A DNA stretch of 18,780 bases, taken from the NCBI GenBank assembly GCA_002315765.1, contig DCIE01000008.1, forward strand, positions 1-18,780. The letters are read 5' to 3'. This DNA is from Ruminococcaceae bacterium UBA1734. GTDB lineage: Bacteria > Bacillota > Clostridia > Oscillospirales > Acutalibacteraceae. The position numbers and the translations under genes are program-made. Within the stretch, counting starts at the first letter, position 1; the number at the start of each line of letters is the position of its first letter. The notes under the pieces are model-generated. The model saw only the letters and a program-made list of their open reading frames with translations, was not told where the DNA came from and ran no database searches. Shown here piece after piece: positions 5,675-14,434 of the stretch.

Positions 5675-8600
5675 TTAGAACATAGACATTTGGTTAGTAT
5701 CGGGCAAATCGTTCATAGCACCCATATCGGCGAGATTTTGAATGATTGTTTTAGAAACACCCGATTCAATAGCAAAATCCTCTTTTGAAACAAAATTTCC
5801 GCGCTTTGCCGTTTCATAAATCGAATAAGCCGCTTTTTTTCCGCAACCAGACATAGCACAAAACGGCAATCGCATTTTTCCGTCTTCCGGCAGGTATTTT
5901 ACGGCGTGAGAGTGGTTTATATCAATAGGCAAAACTTCAATACCTCTTGACATCATTTCATTAAAAATAAGTAAATTTTTATAGTTGTCCTGTTCTTTCT
6001 TTTCGGCCTCTTTTCCTTTTGCCTTAATTGCACTCATAACCCGCTTTACAGTATCAATACCCGAAGTAACAGTGGAAACATCAACATCCTCAGGACGAGC
6101 CGTAAAATAGGCGCAGTAGTATTCAAGAGGCTTATAAACCTTATACCAAGCAATTCTCAGAGCCGAAATAACATAAGCGGCGGCGTGAGCCTTCGGGAAC
6201 ATATATTCAATCTTTTTACAACTGTCAATATACCATTCGGGTACGCCCACATCTCTCATACTATTAGCATATCCTTGCCATTCTTCTTCGGAGATTTTAC
6301 CCTTAGCATATAGACCTTTACGAACTTTTTCGGTTATCTTAAAGGCAAGTCCCTCTTCCATACCCTTATGGATAAGATAAACCATTATGTTATCACGGGT
6401 ACCGATTACCTCGGAAATTGTACAAGTTCCGTTATCAATTAAATCCTTTGCATTACCGTGATAAACATTAGTACCGTGAGAAAGACCGGATATTTGCAGT
6501 AAATCGGAAAATGTTTTCGGATTACAGTCAATAAGCATATCACGGGTAAGTCCCGTACCGAATTCGGGCAGTCCGATAGTACCGGTTTTTGAATCAATAT
6601 CCTCGGGTTTAACGCCGAGTGCCTCTGTTGAGGTAAACAAGCTGTATATCTTCGGGTCGCTCATAGTAACATCGTTTACAGGTATTCCCGAGTACTCTTC
6701 AAGATACTTATATGTAGTAGGTACAACATGACCGAGTTCGTCAAGCTTTAATATCGTATCGTGAATAGAATGGAAGTCAAAATGCGTAGTAATAATTTCG
6801 CTTGAAGAATCATCCGCCGGGTGCTGAACGGGACAAAAATCATAAATTGTTTTATCCTTCGGAACAATAATCATTCCGGCAGGGTGCTGACCGGTTGTAG
6901 TTTTAACATTTGCATTCTCAACCTTATTTGCAAGACGGTTAAGCTCGGCATTGCTTAAAGTAATGTTCATCTTTTCAGCATAAGCCTTGGCAAAGCCGAA
7001 TGCGGTTTTTTCGGCGATAGTAGAAATAGTACCTGCCTTAAACACATTTTCACTGCCGAACAAAGTTTTTGTGTATTCCTGAACGGCGTTTTGCACTTCG
7101 TCCGAGAAGTTAAGGTCAATATCAGGCACCTTGTCGCCTTTGAATCCTAAAAATGTTTCAAAAGGAATATCGTGGCCGTTACGGTTAAGAGGTGTGCCGC
7201 AATGAGGACAGTCTTTATCGGGCAAATCAAATCCCGAGCCTACCGAGCCGTCAGTAAAGAACTCACTGTAACAACATTTAGGGCAAACATAATGCGGTGC
7301 TAACGGATTTACTTCGGAAATTCCGGCCATAGTAGCAACAAATGATGAGCCAACCGAACCACGAGAACCAACCAAATATCCGTTTTTTTCGCTATATTCT
7401 ACTAACTTTTGTGCCGAAATATACATTATCGAAAATCCGTTGTTGATAATGGAATCAAGTTCCTTTTTAAGACGCTTTTCAACTATTTCGGGCAAATTAT
7501 CACCGTAAGTTTTATGTGCCTTATCCCAACAAATGTTTTTAAGCATATCGTCTGAGCCCTCGATAACAGGAGGAAAATTTCCCTTTGGTACGGGAATAAC
7601 ATCAGGGCTTATCATATCAGCAATTTTATTAGGATTATCAATTACAAATTCTTTTGCACGGTCGCCGAAATAAGAGAAATCATCGAGCATTTCGGCGGTG
7701 GTTTTCAAGTAAAGCGGTGCTTGGTTTTCAATATCGTCATAGCCTTGTCCTGCCATAACAATTTGCCTTATGATACCATCATCTTTTTTAAGGAAGTGAA
7801 CATCTCCCGTTGCAACGACAGGTAGTCCCAGTTCATCAGCAAGAGAAACAACCGTTTTATTAAATTCTTTAATTACATCGAGATTTGTAACATTCTTAAA
7901 TCTATTCGGAATAACCTGTCCCGTTTTCTTATCGGTTTTGTCAGGATTTCCCGATTCCCTAACCATAAAAGCATTATTGCCGAGAGGCTGAATTTCAAGA
8001 TAATCATAGTATTTTGCAATCTCTAAAAGCTCCTCACGAGGTTTGCCGTCAACTATTGCCTTATAAAGCTCGCCAAGCTCACAAGCCGAGCCGACAATAA
8101 TTCCCTCTCGGTGTTTATCAAGCTTCGAACGAAGCGTAACTGGTCTTCCGTGAAAACAGTTAAGATGTGCATCCGATACTAATTGGTATAAATTTTTAAG
8201 ACCGACGAAATCCTTTACAAGCAAGATTTGGTGGTTTCTTAGTTTTCCTATTTGTTTTGAATTCAGTTTAGTAATATCGTGGCGAATATCATCAACAAAA
8301 TAGCTTTCAACACCGTATATTACCTTAAACTCACCGCCGCCTTTTCTAATACCCGCAACAGCAGCGGCGGCAGCAGGATAGCTTTGTACTACACCGTGGT
8401 CGGTAATAGCAATAGCCTTATGTCCCCATTTATATGCGGTATTTATAATATCACCCGCACCCGATACGGCATCCTTTGCAGACATATTGGTATGACAATG
8501 AAGCTCAACTCTTTTTTCACCGTCAAAGTCATCAATTTCCTCATACTTTTTTACAGTGGCAAGAGCCGAAACATCAACTACAAAATCTTTTGTCCATTGG

Positions 8601-9565
8601 TCAAATTTGTATTCGCCGTTTACGATTACAAAAGCACCGTCCTTTAATGGCGACAGTGTCTTTTTAAGGGTATTTGCCTCAACCTCGGGATTTTTATTGT
8701 ATTTTGAATCAAAAAATTTAGTAATGCTTGCCGCAAAAGAGTTTGTCCCGTCGGAAAAATAGAACTGAGCTTTAAGCATTTTTTTCCCGTTTCTCGTTTC
8801 CCTTACGGTAACTTCCGAGCCGAAAACCTCACCCCAAGCTGCAATAAACACGCCTATATCGGGGTTATCGGGTGGTGCAATCCTATTTAGCGGTAAAATA
8901 TCCTTTTGAAGCTTTCTACCGAAAAACAATTCAGCACTATCAAGATAAATAGGCAGGTTGCCTTCGGGTTTTCCCGAAAACACTTTTTTTACAAGTTCCT
9001 TTTGCTCCGACTTTGGTTGTGGCTTTTTTTCTTCCGAGTTTGTTTGTTGTTTAATTACTACGGGTTCTTCAACCGGTTTTGGCAAATCGACATTTTCACT
9101 ATCAAGCTGTCCGTCAAAGCAAACCTCAACATCAATCGAAAACTTATCTTTAATAAGCCTTGTAAAATCCTTTACAAAGCTTGTGCTCATTATTGTATCA
9201 TATCCGCCGTATTTAAGAGTGATTTTTACGGTTTTATCAAAAACTGTGTAAATTGCTTTATTAAAATATCCGTTAAGGATAGGATTTTTAACTTTTAGTT
9301 TATTTGCAATTTCTTCGCATACACTCGAAGTCAACTCGGCATTTTCATAAATTACATCTATTTTGACATCTAATAGTTTTAACTTATCTCTAACACTATT
9401 CTTAAAATAAGAAAGTGTATCGGCATCTATATTTTTTTCGGAAATCATATTTATGTAAAGGCTTCTGTTTTCCTTATCCAAGTCGCAGGATTTTGCGACA
9501 GCCGTATTTAATTCTTCGGGAAAACTATCAAAATAGTCGCCGAACAGTTCTTTAATGGAATACAT
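5675..9565 (-). CDS. polC: DNA polymerase III alpha subunit, PolC type, lacking the exonuclease insertion
   Basis: This is the main chromosomal replicase of low-GC Gram-positives. Order: N-terminal domain (1-190), OB fold (about 235-340), PHP domain (353-600), then the polymerase core with zinc-finger cysteines C761, C764, C786 and C789 and catalytic aspartates D815 and D817 (VPDIDLNF) and D942 (KLDELGH). The C-terminal QMSMF is the expected sliding-clamp motif. At 1296 residues it is about 140 shorter than the roughly 1440 of Bacillus PolC. In PolC a DEDDh 3'-5' exonuclease of nearly 200 residues normally interrupts the PHP domain after the GVE strand. Here GVESYFVDD is followed within about 20 residues by NHQILLVKD, so that exonuclease is absent. 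PHP ligands H356, H358, D389, H390, E420, H445, C495, D588 and H590 all appear present. A usual GHDDPT motif reads GHVVPT. ATG at 9565 has GGAG upstream. The gene starts 15 bp after ispG. Confidence 0.96.
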   Translation of the reverse strand: MYSIKELFGDYFDSFPEELNTAVAKSCDLDKENRSLYINMISEKNIDADTLSYFKNSVRDKLKLLDVKIDVIYENAELTSSVCEEIANKLKVKNPILNGYFNKAIYTVFDKTVKITLKYGGYDTIMSTSFVKDFTRLIKDKFSIDVEVCFDGQLDSENVDLPKPVEEPVVIKQQTNSEEKKPQPKSEQKELVKKVFSGKPEGNLPIYLDSAELFFGRKLQKDILPLNRIAPPDNPDIGVFIAAWGEVFGSEVTVRETRNGKKMLKAQFYFSDGTNSFAASITKFFDSKYNKNPEVEANTLKKTLSPLKDGAFVIVNGEYKFDQWTKDFVVDVSALATVKKYEEIDDFDGEKRVELHCHTNMSAKDAVSGAGDIINTAYKWGHKAIAITDHGVVQSYPAAAAAVAGIRKGGGEFKVIYGVESYFVDDIRHDITKLNSKQIGKLRNHQILLVKDFVGLKNLYQLVSDAHLNCFHGRPVTLRSKLDKHREGIIVGSACELGELYKAIVDGKPREELLEIAKYYDYLEIQPLGNNAFMVRESGNPDKTDKKTGQVIPNRFKNVTNLDVIKEFNKTVVSLADELGLPVVATGDVHFLKKDDGIIRQIVMAGQGYDDIENQAPLYLKTTAEMLDDFSYFGDRAKEFVIDNPNKIADMISPDVIPVPKGNFPPVIEGSDDMLKNICWDKAHKTYGDNLPEIVEKRLKKELDSIINNGFSIMYISAQKLVEYSEKNGYLVGSRGSVGSSFVATMAGISEVNPLAPHYVCPKCCYSEFFTDGSVGSGFDLPDKDCPHCGTPLNRNGHDIPFETFLGFKGDKVPDIDLNFSDEVQNAVQEYTKTLFGSENVFKAGTISTIAEKTAFGFAKAYAEKMNITLSNAELNRLANKVENANVKTTTGQHPAGMIIVPKDKTIYDFCPVQHPADDSSSEIITTHFDFHSIHDTILKLDELGHVVPTTYKYLEEYSGIPVNDVTMSDPKIYSLFTSTEALGVKPEDIDSKTGTIGLPEFGTGLTRDMLIDCNPKTFSDLLQISGLSHGTNVYHGNAKDLIDNGTCTISEVIGTRDNIMVYLIHKGMEEGLAFKITEKVRKGLYAKGKISEEEWQGYANSMRDVGVPEWYIDSCKKIEYMFPKAHAAAYVISALRIAWYKVYKPLEYYCAYFTARPEDVDVSTVTSGIDTVKRVMSAIKAKGKEAEKKEQDNYKNLLIFNEMMSRGIEVLPIDINHSHAVKYLPEDGKMRLPFCAMSGCGKKAAYSIYETAKRGNFVSKEDFAIESGVSKTIIQNLADMGAMNDLPDTNQMSMF

Positions 9566-9580
9566 CTAATCTTCTCCGTT

Positions 9581-10636
9581 TTACATCTTTTCTATTTCTT
9601 CAACAAGCGTATCTAAAAGTTTATCCTCGGGTATGTTTTTATAAAGAATAGTACCGTTCTTAAAAAGCACACCGCAGCCGTTACCGCCGGCAATGCCAAT
9701 ATCGGCATTTTTAGCCTCTCCCGGACCGTTTACAACACAACCCATTACCGCAACGGTAATATTTTTATTAACATCTTTAAGACGATTTTCAGCCTCTTTT
9801 GCGATGCCGATTAAATCTATCGAGGTGCGACCGCAGGTAGGACAGGAAACAAACTTAATTCCATCGTCTGAAACTCCGAGTCCTTTAAGCAACTTCTTTG
9901 CGGCATATACCTCTTCTATCGGGTTATCGGTAAGTGAAATTCTAACCGTATCGCCTATATCTTTAAGCAAAAGTCCGCCGATACCGGCAGAGGATTTTAC
10001 AATACCCATTTCTTTTGTTCCGGCTTCGGTAACACCTAAATGCAAAGGATATTTACAGCTTTCCGCCGCCAAAGTGTACGCATCATACATTATTTTTGTA
10101 TTAGAGGATTTAAGGGACAGAACAATATCGTCAAAATCAAATTTTTCCAAAAGCTTTATATGATAAAAACCGCTTTCAACCATAGCACTCGGAGTTACCG
10201 CACCATATTTTGCAAGAATTTCTTTTTCGAGTGAGCCGGAATTTATTCCTATTCTAATAGGAATATTATTCATTTTACAAACCTTAGCAACCTCTTTTAT
10301 ATGCTCATCATCGCCGATATTACCGGGATTTATTCTAACTTTATCGACACCTGCATAAACACTCTCAACAGCCATTCTCCAATCAAAATGAATATCAGCA
10401 ACAAGCGGAATATTTATATTGTTCTTAACCGCCTCAACGGTTTTAATAGTTTCTTTATCGGGTACTGATATGCGAATTATATCACAACCGGCATTTTGAA
10501 GCTCTATCGCCTGTTTAACATTACCCTCAATATTATGTGCAGGAACATTAAGCATAGATTGAATAGTAATCAATGAGCCACCGCCGATAAAAATGTTTCC
10601 GCATTTAATTTTTTTAGTCGTCTTGTTAGTAAACAT
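9581..10636 (-). CDS. ispG: 4-hydroxy-3-methylbut-2-en-1-yl diphosphate synthase
   Basis: This enzyme carries out the penultimate MEP-pathway step, reducing methylerythritol cyclodiphosphate to HMBPP with a [4Fe-4S] cluster. The protein from the ATG at 10636 has 351 residues, normal for the short bacterial form. A TTG further upstream (10678) would overlap rseP and adds an unconserved tail, so I prefer 10636. A TIM-barrel N-terminal part (ADIHFDWRMA, KVRINPGNIG) is followed by the cluster domain with C265 and C268 (SCPTCGRTSID), C300 and E307 (MGCVVNGPGEA). These are the three cysteine ligands and the conserved glutamate. The gene lies 23 bp after rseP and 15 bp before polC, and dxr of the same pathway is two genes upstream. 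It looks complete. Confidence 0.96.
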   Translation of the reverse strand: MFTNKTTKKIKCGNIFIGGGSLITIQSMLNVPAHNIEGNVKQAIELQNAGCDIIRISVPDKETIKTVEAVKNNINIPLVADIHFDWRMAVESVYAGVDKVRINPGNIGDDEHIKEVAKVCKMNNIPIRIGINSGSLEKEILAKYGAVTPSAMVESGFYHIKLLEKFDFDDIVLSLKSSNTKIMYDAYTLAAESCKYPLHLGVTEAGTKEMGIVKSSAGIGGLLLKDIGDTVRISLTDNPIEEVYAAKKLLKGLGVSDDGIKFVSCPTCGRTSIDLIGIAKEAENRLKDVNKNITVAVMGCVVNGPGEAKNADIGIAGGNGCGVLFKNGTILYKNIPEDKLLDTLVEEIEKM

Positions 10637-10659
10637 AAAAAATCCCCATTTTGAAGATA

Positions 10660-11715
10660 TTATTTTATAAGTCCCCAAATATCTTTTGCCGTAATTAAGA
10701 ACATAAACGCCAAGAGTATAATAAAACCTACCGTATGAACAATAGACTCATACTTTTGCGGAACTTTTCTTCTTGTTATTATTTCGATTATTATAAACAG
10801 AATTCTTCCGCCGTCAAGGGCAGGAATTGGCAAAAGATTAAAAAGTCCCAAGTTTATTGTAATAAGTGCCATAATAGGTAAAAGCATAGAAAGATTTTGC
10901 TTTGCAATATTTCCGATAACAACAGTCGTTCCGACAGGTCCCGACACTGCACTGATACCGTATTTACCGGCCAAAATATCAAAGAGCGAACGATAAACAA
11001 CCGCACAGTATGATGCGGACAATTTAACTGTTTGCGAAATAAAGCTTACAAATGTCTTTTTATTTGCTTTTACCCAAAAATCAACAGTCAAATACTTAAT
11101 ACCATCATATTCCTCTGTTTCAAATTCAACGTTTTTAATTTTCTTTTTTTCGCCGTTTCTTATAACGGTAATGTCAATTTTTCCGTCATCAATATTTGTA
11201 AAAGCATAACTTAAATCATAGGTGGAATAAATTTTTCTTCCGTCAACCGCAACGATTTTATCGTTTTCCATAAGTCCCGATTCTTGACTTGAAGAATTTT
11301 CCTTAAAGCAATCAACCGTAGTTGTTGTAAAGCTTTCTTCGGGGACAAGTGTTACGCTTATTAAAATCAGTCCCAATAACAGATTAAAAAGCGCACCCAT
11401 AACAACTACCGTTAGCCTTTTAACAGCAGACTTATTACAAAAGGCACGGGAATCTACACTTGACTCGTCTTCTCCCTCCATAGCACAGTATCCGCCGAGA
11501 GGAATAAGATTTATTTTGTAGATCGTATCGCCTAATTTTTTAGCAAACAGCTTAGGGCCGAAGCCTACGGCAAATTCATTCACTTTTACCCCTACTGATT
11601 TTGCGGCAATAAAGTGCCCGAATTCGTGTATTACTATTAAAATTAAAAAAAGCGCAACCGCAATTAAATAAGGCCATACATTGCCCCAAATTGTACCAAT
11701 AGAAATATCAATCAC
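10660..11715 (-). CDS. rseP: RIP-type intramembrane zinc metalloprotease (site-2 protease)
   Basis: This membrane protease cuts substrates within the bilayer. In Gram-positives the orthologue (RasP/RseP) processes anti-sigma factors, signal-peptide remnants and division proteins. It has 351 residues with a zinc motif HEFGH (H30, E31, H34) in the first membrane helix and a second helix pair after residue 100. A PDZ-like region (about 130-215, with SGLMENDKIVAVDGR) and the C-terminal NLLPIPALDGGR motif follow, where D301 is the third zinc ligand. The start is GTG at 11715, whose C on the plus strand is shared with the dxr stop (TAGTG), implying translational coupling. AAGGG precedes it closely. 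The position between dxr/cdsA and ispG/polC is a familiar clostridial arrangement. Confidence 0.94.
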   Translation of the reverse strand: MIDISIGTIWGNVWPYLIAVALFLILIVIHEFGHFIAAKSVGVKVNEFAVGFGPKLFAKKLGDTIYKINLIPLGGYCAMEGEDESSVDSRAFCNKSAVKRLTVVVMGALFNLLLGLILISVTLVPEESFTTTTVDCFKENSSSQESGLMENDKIVAVDGRKIYSTYDLSYAFTNIDDGKIDITVIRNGEKKKIKNVEFETEEYDGIKYLTVDFWVKANKKTFVSFISQTVKLSASYCAVVYRSLFDILAGKYGISAVSGPVGTTVVIGNIAKQNLSMLLPIMALITINLGLFNLLPIPALDGGRILFIIIEIITRRKVPQKYESIVHTVGFIILLAFMFLITAKDIWGLIK

Positions 11716-12854
11716 TATCCCTTAATAGCATTAAGAACCGACTCTCTTGCGATTTTGTCGGTTTCGTAAATATCTTCTAATGTAAATTCTTTTTTATTTT
11801 TTACAAAAGAGCTACCCTTTTCAATTAACTCCGCAATTTCTAAAAATTTAATTCTTCCCTCTAAGAACAGCGAAACCGCTTGTTCGTTGGCACCGTTGAC
11901 CGCCGCAGGATAAAGTCCGCCCTTATTTATAGCATCAATACAAATAGGCAAGCATCTAAATGTATCAGTGTCGGGCTTTTCAAATGTAAGCTTCCCTATT
12001 TCAGTCAAAGAAAGGCGGTCAAACGATACTCCCCTATTCGGATAGGTAAGCGCATACTGAATAGGCACCTTCATATCGGGAGTTCCGAGCTGTGCTATTA
12101 CCGCACCGTCAGAAAGCTCTACCGCTGAATGAAGAATACTTTGCCTATGAACAAGCACCTCAATATCCGATGGCTTTACATTAAATAAATGCACCGCCTC
12201 AATGATTTCAAGTCCCTTATTCATAAGTGTAGCAGAATCAATGGTGATTTTTTTACCCATTGACCAATTAGGATGGTTTAACGCATCCTTAACGGTTACA
12301 TTTTCGAGTTGCTTTTTTGTTTTTGAAAAGAAAGGACCTCCCGATGCCGTAAGCAGTATCTTTTTAAGTGAGCCGTTCGGTGTCCCCTGCAAAGACTGAA
12401 ATATTGCGGAATGTTCACTGTCAACAGGTAATAATTTTACATTCTTTTGGAGAATTTTCTTTTTAACAATATCTCCACCAGTAACAAGAGTTTCCTTATT
12501 TGCAAGTGCGATGTCTTTATTTGCATCAATTGCCAAAAGAGTGCTTTCGAGTCCCGCAATTCCTACAATAGCACAAAGCACCATATCGCCCTTTCCGGTA
12601 GCAACGGCATTAACACCGGCTTTACCCGAATAAACCGCAATATCCGTGTCTGCAAGTGCCACTTTAAGCTTTTTCGCCTCGTTTTCATCAAACAAAGCAA
12701 CACTTAAAGGCTTAAACTCTCTTGCCTGTTTTTCTAACAACTCAGCATTTTTACCCGCCGCAAGTCCGGTAATTCTTATATTGTGTTTTCTTGCCACTTC
12801 AAGTGTTTGAGTACCGATAGAGCCGGTAGAGCCTAAAACAATTAACTCTTTCAT
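11715..12854 (-). CDS. dxr: 1-deoxy-D-xylulose 5-phosphate reductoisomerase
   Basis: This is the first committed enzyme of the MEP isoprenoid pathway, turning DXP into MEP with NADPH and a divalent metal; it is the target of fosmidomycin. The 379-residue protein has the nucleotide-binding GSTGSIG at 8-14. Metal ligands are D145 and E147 (PVDSEHSA) and E216 (LMNKGLE), the substrate contact stretch is MGKKITIDSATLMNKG (199-214), and the C-terminal helical domain follows. Length and motifs are complete. Its ATG overlaps the cdsA stop by one base (TAATG), and its stop overlaps the rseP start by one base, so cdsA-dxr-rseP are translationally linked. ispG, later in the same pathway, follows after rseP. 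Confidence 0.97.
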   Translation of the reverse strand: MKELIVLGSTGSIGTQTLEVARKHNIRITGLAAGKNAELLEKQAREFKPLSVALFDENEAKKLKVALADTDIAVYSGKAGVNAVATGKGDMVLCAIVGIAGLESTLLAIDANKDIALANKETLVTGGDIVKKKILQKNVKLLPVDSEHSAIFQSLQGTPNGSLKKILLTASGGPFFSKTKKQLENVTVKDALNHPNWSMGKKITIDSATLMNKGLEIIEAVHLFNVKPSDIEVLVHRQSILHSAVELSDGAVIAQLGTPDMKVPIQYALTYPNRGVSFDRLSLTEIGKLTFEKPDTDTFRCLPICIDAINKGGLYPAAVNGANEQAVSLFLEGRIKFLEIAELIEKGSSFVKNKKEFTLEDIYETDKIARESVLNAIKG

Positions 12855-13657
12855 TAAATTACCCCGAAGTTAATCAACATATACAAAACAGGTGTAATAA
12901 GCAACATACTGTCAAAGCGGTCAAGTATTCCGCCGTGTCCCGGTATTAAATTCCCGTAATCTTTAAGTCCTACACTTCTCTTAATTGCCGAAGCAAATAA
13001 ATCTCCGAGCATACCTAAAATGCAAAGCGGAATTGTAAGCAAAAGGGTTGCTGATAAATGGGTACTGTTAAACACAAGCACAAGTACCAAAGAAACAATT
13101 ATACTTGATACTATACCGCCGACGGCACCCTCAACCGTCTTTTTAGGACTGATTTCAGGGCAAAGCTTATTCTTGCCGATAAAGCTTCCCACAAAATAAG
13201 CACCCGTATCACAAATAGAAGCAAAATTAACAAGTAACAATAAATAGTATATTCCTTTATTATCGACAATAAGACTGTTTAACATATAAAATCCATAAGA
13301 AAGAAAAAACGGATAAGCGGTAAATGCCATTATCTTATCAAGCGAAAAATCCTTATGCTTATATAAAACCGCAATAACCGCAAACACGAAATATTCAATA
13401 GAATAAGCCATTATCATATCTTTTGAAACAGTGCTTATTGATAATAATATTACCATTGAAGCGCCGTAAAAAGATGCTATAATGCTTAATACTTTTGAAT
13501 TAACCTTTGCGGCATTATGAAGTAACTCATAAACACCGATAGCGCAAATAGCCGCAATAAACAAAGTAATAATAAACGGATAATAAAGCTTACCGACTGT
13601 AAGCACCGCAATTACCAATGCTATCATTACGGTAGCGGAAATTATTCTTGTTTTCAT
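12854..13657 (-). CDS. cdsA: Phosphatidate cytidylyltransferase (CDP-diacylglycerol synthase)
   Basis: This membrane enzyme joins CTP and phosphatidic acid to make CDP-diacylglycerol, the precursor of the anionic phospholipids. The open frame extends to 13831, but the upstream part overlaps uppS and is not conserved. The ATG at 13657, with GGAGG eight bases upstream, gives 267 residues, the usual size. At least seven hydrophobic segments are visible. The family signature near the C-terminus is complete (SAIKRSVGLKDYGNLIPGHG, then GILDRFDS), including the Lys-Asp and Asp-Arg-x-Asp residues. It lies 19 bp after uppS and overlaps dxr by one base. Confidence 0.96.
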   Translation of the reverse strand: MKTRIISATVMIALVIAVLTVGKLYYPFIITLFIAAICAIGVYELLHNAAKVNSKVLSIIASFYGASMVILLSISTVSKDMIMAYSIEYFVFAVIAVLYKHKDFSLDKIMAFTAYPFFLSYGFYMLNSLIVDNKGIYYLLLLVNFASICDTGAYFVGSFIGKNKLCPEISPKKTVEGAVGGIVSSIIVSLVLVLVFNSTHLSATLLLTIPLCILGMLGDLFASAIKRSVGLKDYGNLIPGHGGILDRFDSMLLITPVLYMLINFGVI

Positions 13658-13676
13658 AAAAATATACCTCCAAAAT

Positions 13677-14390
13677 CTATATTCCGCCGTATCTACGGTT
13701 TCGTTTATTAAAATCTTCAATAGCCATATCCAAATGTTTAGTTTTGAAATCCGGCCATAAAATATCGGAAAACCAATATTCCGCATAAGCCGACTGCCAA
13801 ATAAGATAGTTAGAAAGCCGATATTCACCACTCGGTCTGATAATAAAATCAGGGTCGGGCATTCCGGCAGTATAAAGATTTTGACTTATCGTTTCATCAG
13901 TAATACAATCCGCACTGATTCCGCTTTTAACAATTTTTCTTACGGCGTTTACTATCTCATCCCTGCCTCCGTAATTAAGCGCAATGTTAAGCTTTAATCC
14001 GGTAGCATTCTTTGATTCTTCCTCAACATCATCAATCAAAAGCTTTATATCTTCGTCAAGAGGCTCTCTATCGCCGATAAATTTAAGACAAATATTTTCT
14101 TCCTTAAAATTTTTGGCGTCTTTTAGATATTCCCTCAATAGATTCATTATATTATCGACTTCTTCTTTCGGCCTTTTCCAGTTTTCAGTAGAAAAAGCAT
14201 AAACCGTTAAATAATGAAGCCCGATTTTATTACAGTATCTTGCGATTTCTTTGAACTTTTTAGAGCCGGCAACGTGTCCCGCAGAACGAGGTAGAGAACG
14301 CTTTTTAGCCCATCTGCCGTTTCCGTCCATAATAATCGCAATATGCTCGGGAAGAGAATTAAAGGTTGTTTCTTTTTTGAATAATGACAT
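13677..14390 (-). CDS. uppS: Undecaprenyl diphosphate synthase (cis-prenyltransferase)
   Basis: This enzyme condenses isopentenyl diphosphate onto farnesyl diphosphate to make the C55 carrier lipid for peptidoglycan and other wall polymers. From the ATG at 14390 the protein has 237 residues. A TTG at 14417 also lies in frame but falls inside a hairpin, so 14390 is preferred (AGGTG upstream). Motifs: IAIIMDGNGRWAKKR with catalytic D22, TVYAFSTENWKRP, LNIALNYGGRDEI, then PDFIIRPSGEYRLSNYLIWQ and FSDILWPDF. All are family hallmarks. The typical RTSGE is RPSGE here, a mild change. It uses MEP-pathway products made by dxr and ispG in the same operon. Confidence 0.96.
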   Translation of the reverse strand: MSLFKKETTFNSLPEHIAIIMDGNGRWAKKRSLPRSAGHVAGSKKFKEIARYCNKIGLHYLTVYAFSTENWKRPKEEVDNIMNLLREYLKDAKNFKEENICLKFIGDREPLDEDIKLLIDDVEEESKNATGLKLNIALNYGGRDEIVNAVRKIVKSGISADCITDETISQNLYTAGMPDPDFIIRPSGEYRLSNYLIWQSAYAEYWFSDILWPDFKTKHLDMAIEDFNKRNRRYGGI

Positions 14391-14408
14391 AATAACACCT
14401 AAAAGATA

Positions 14409-14428
14409 GGCGCACAAATCAGTGCGCC
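14409..14428 (-). terminator. Hairpin between frr and uppS, possible partial terminator
   Basis: GGCGCAC and GTGCGCC form a perfect 7-bp stem with a 6-base loop. On the minus strand TATCTTTT follows, just before the uppS ribosome binding site. It could attenuate expression between frr and uppS or act as an RNA processing or stability element. The T run is interrupted, so full termination is unlikely. Confidence 0.5.
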
Positions 14429-14434
14429 GAATTT

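Noticed and set aside
8279..9298. Several plus-strand frames of 60-130 codons opposite polC
   Set aside because: They are antisense shadows of a highly conserved gene, without ribosome binding sites or recognisable protein character.
10637..10678. Upstream TTG start of ispG
   Set aside because: It overlaps the end of rseP and adds an unconserved N-terminus; ATG 10636 gives the normal length.
13658..13831. Upstream extension of cdsA by 58 residues
   Set aside because: It lies inside uppS, is not cdsA-like, and the internal ATG at 13657 has a GGAGG at good spacing.
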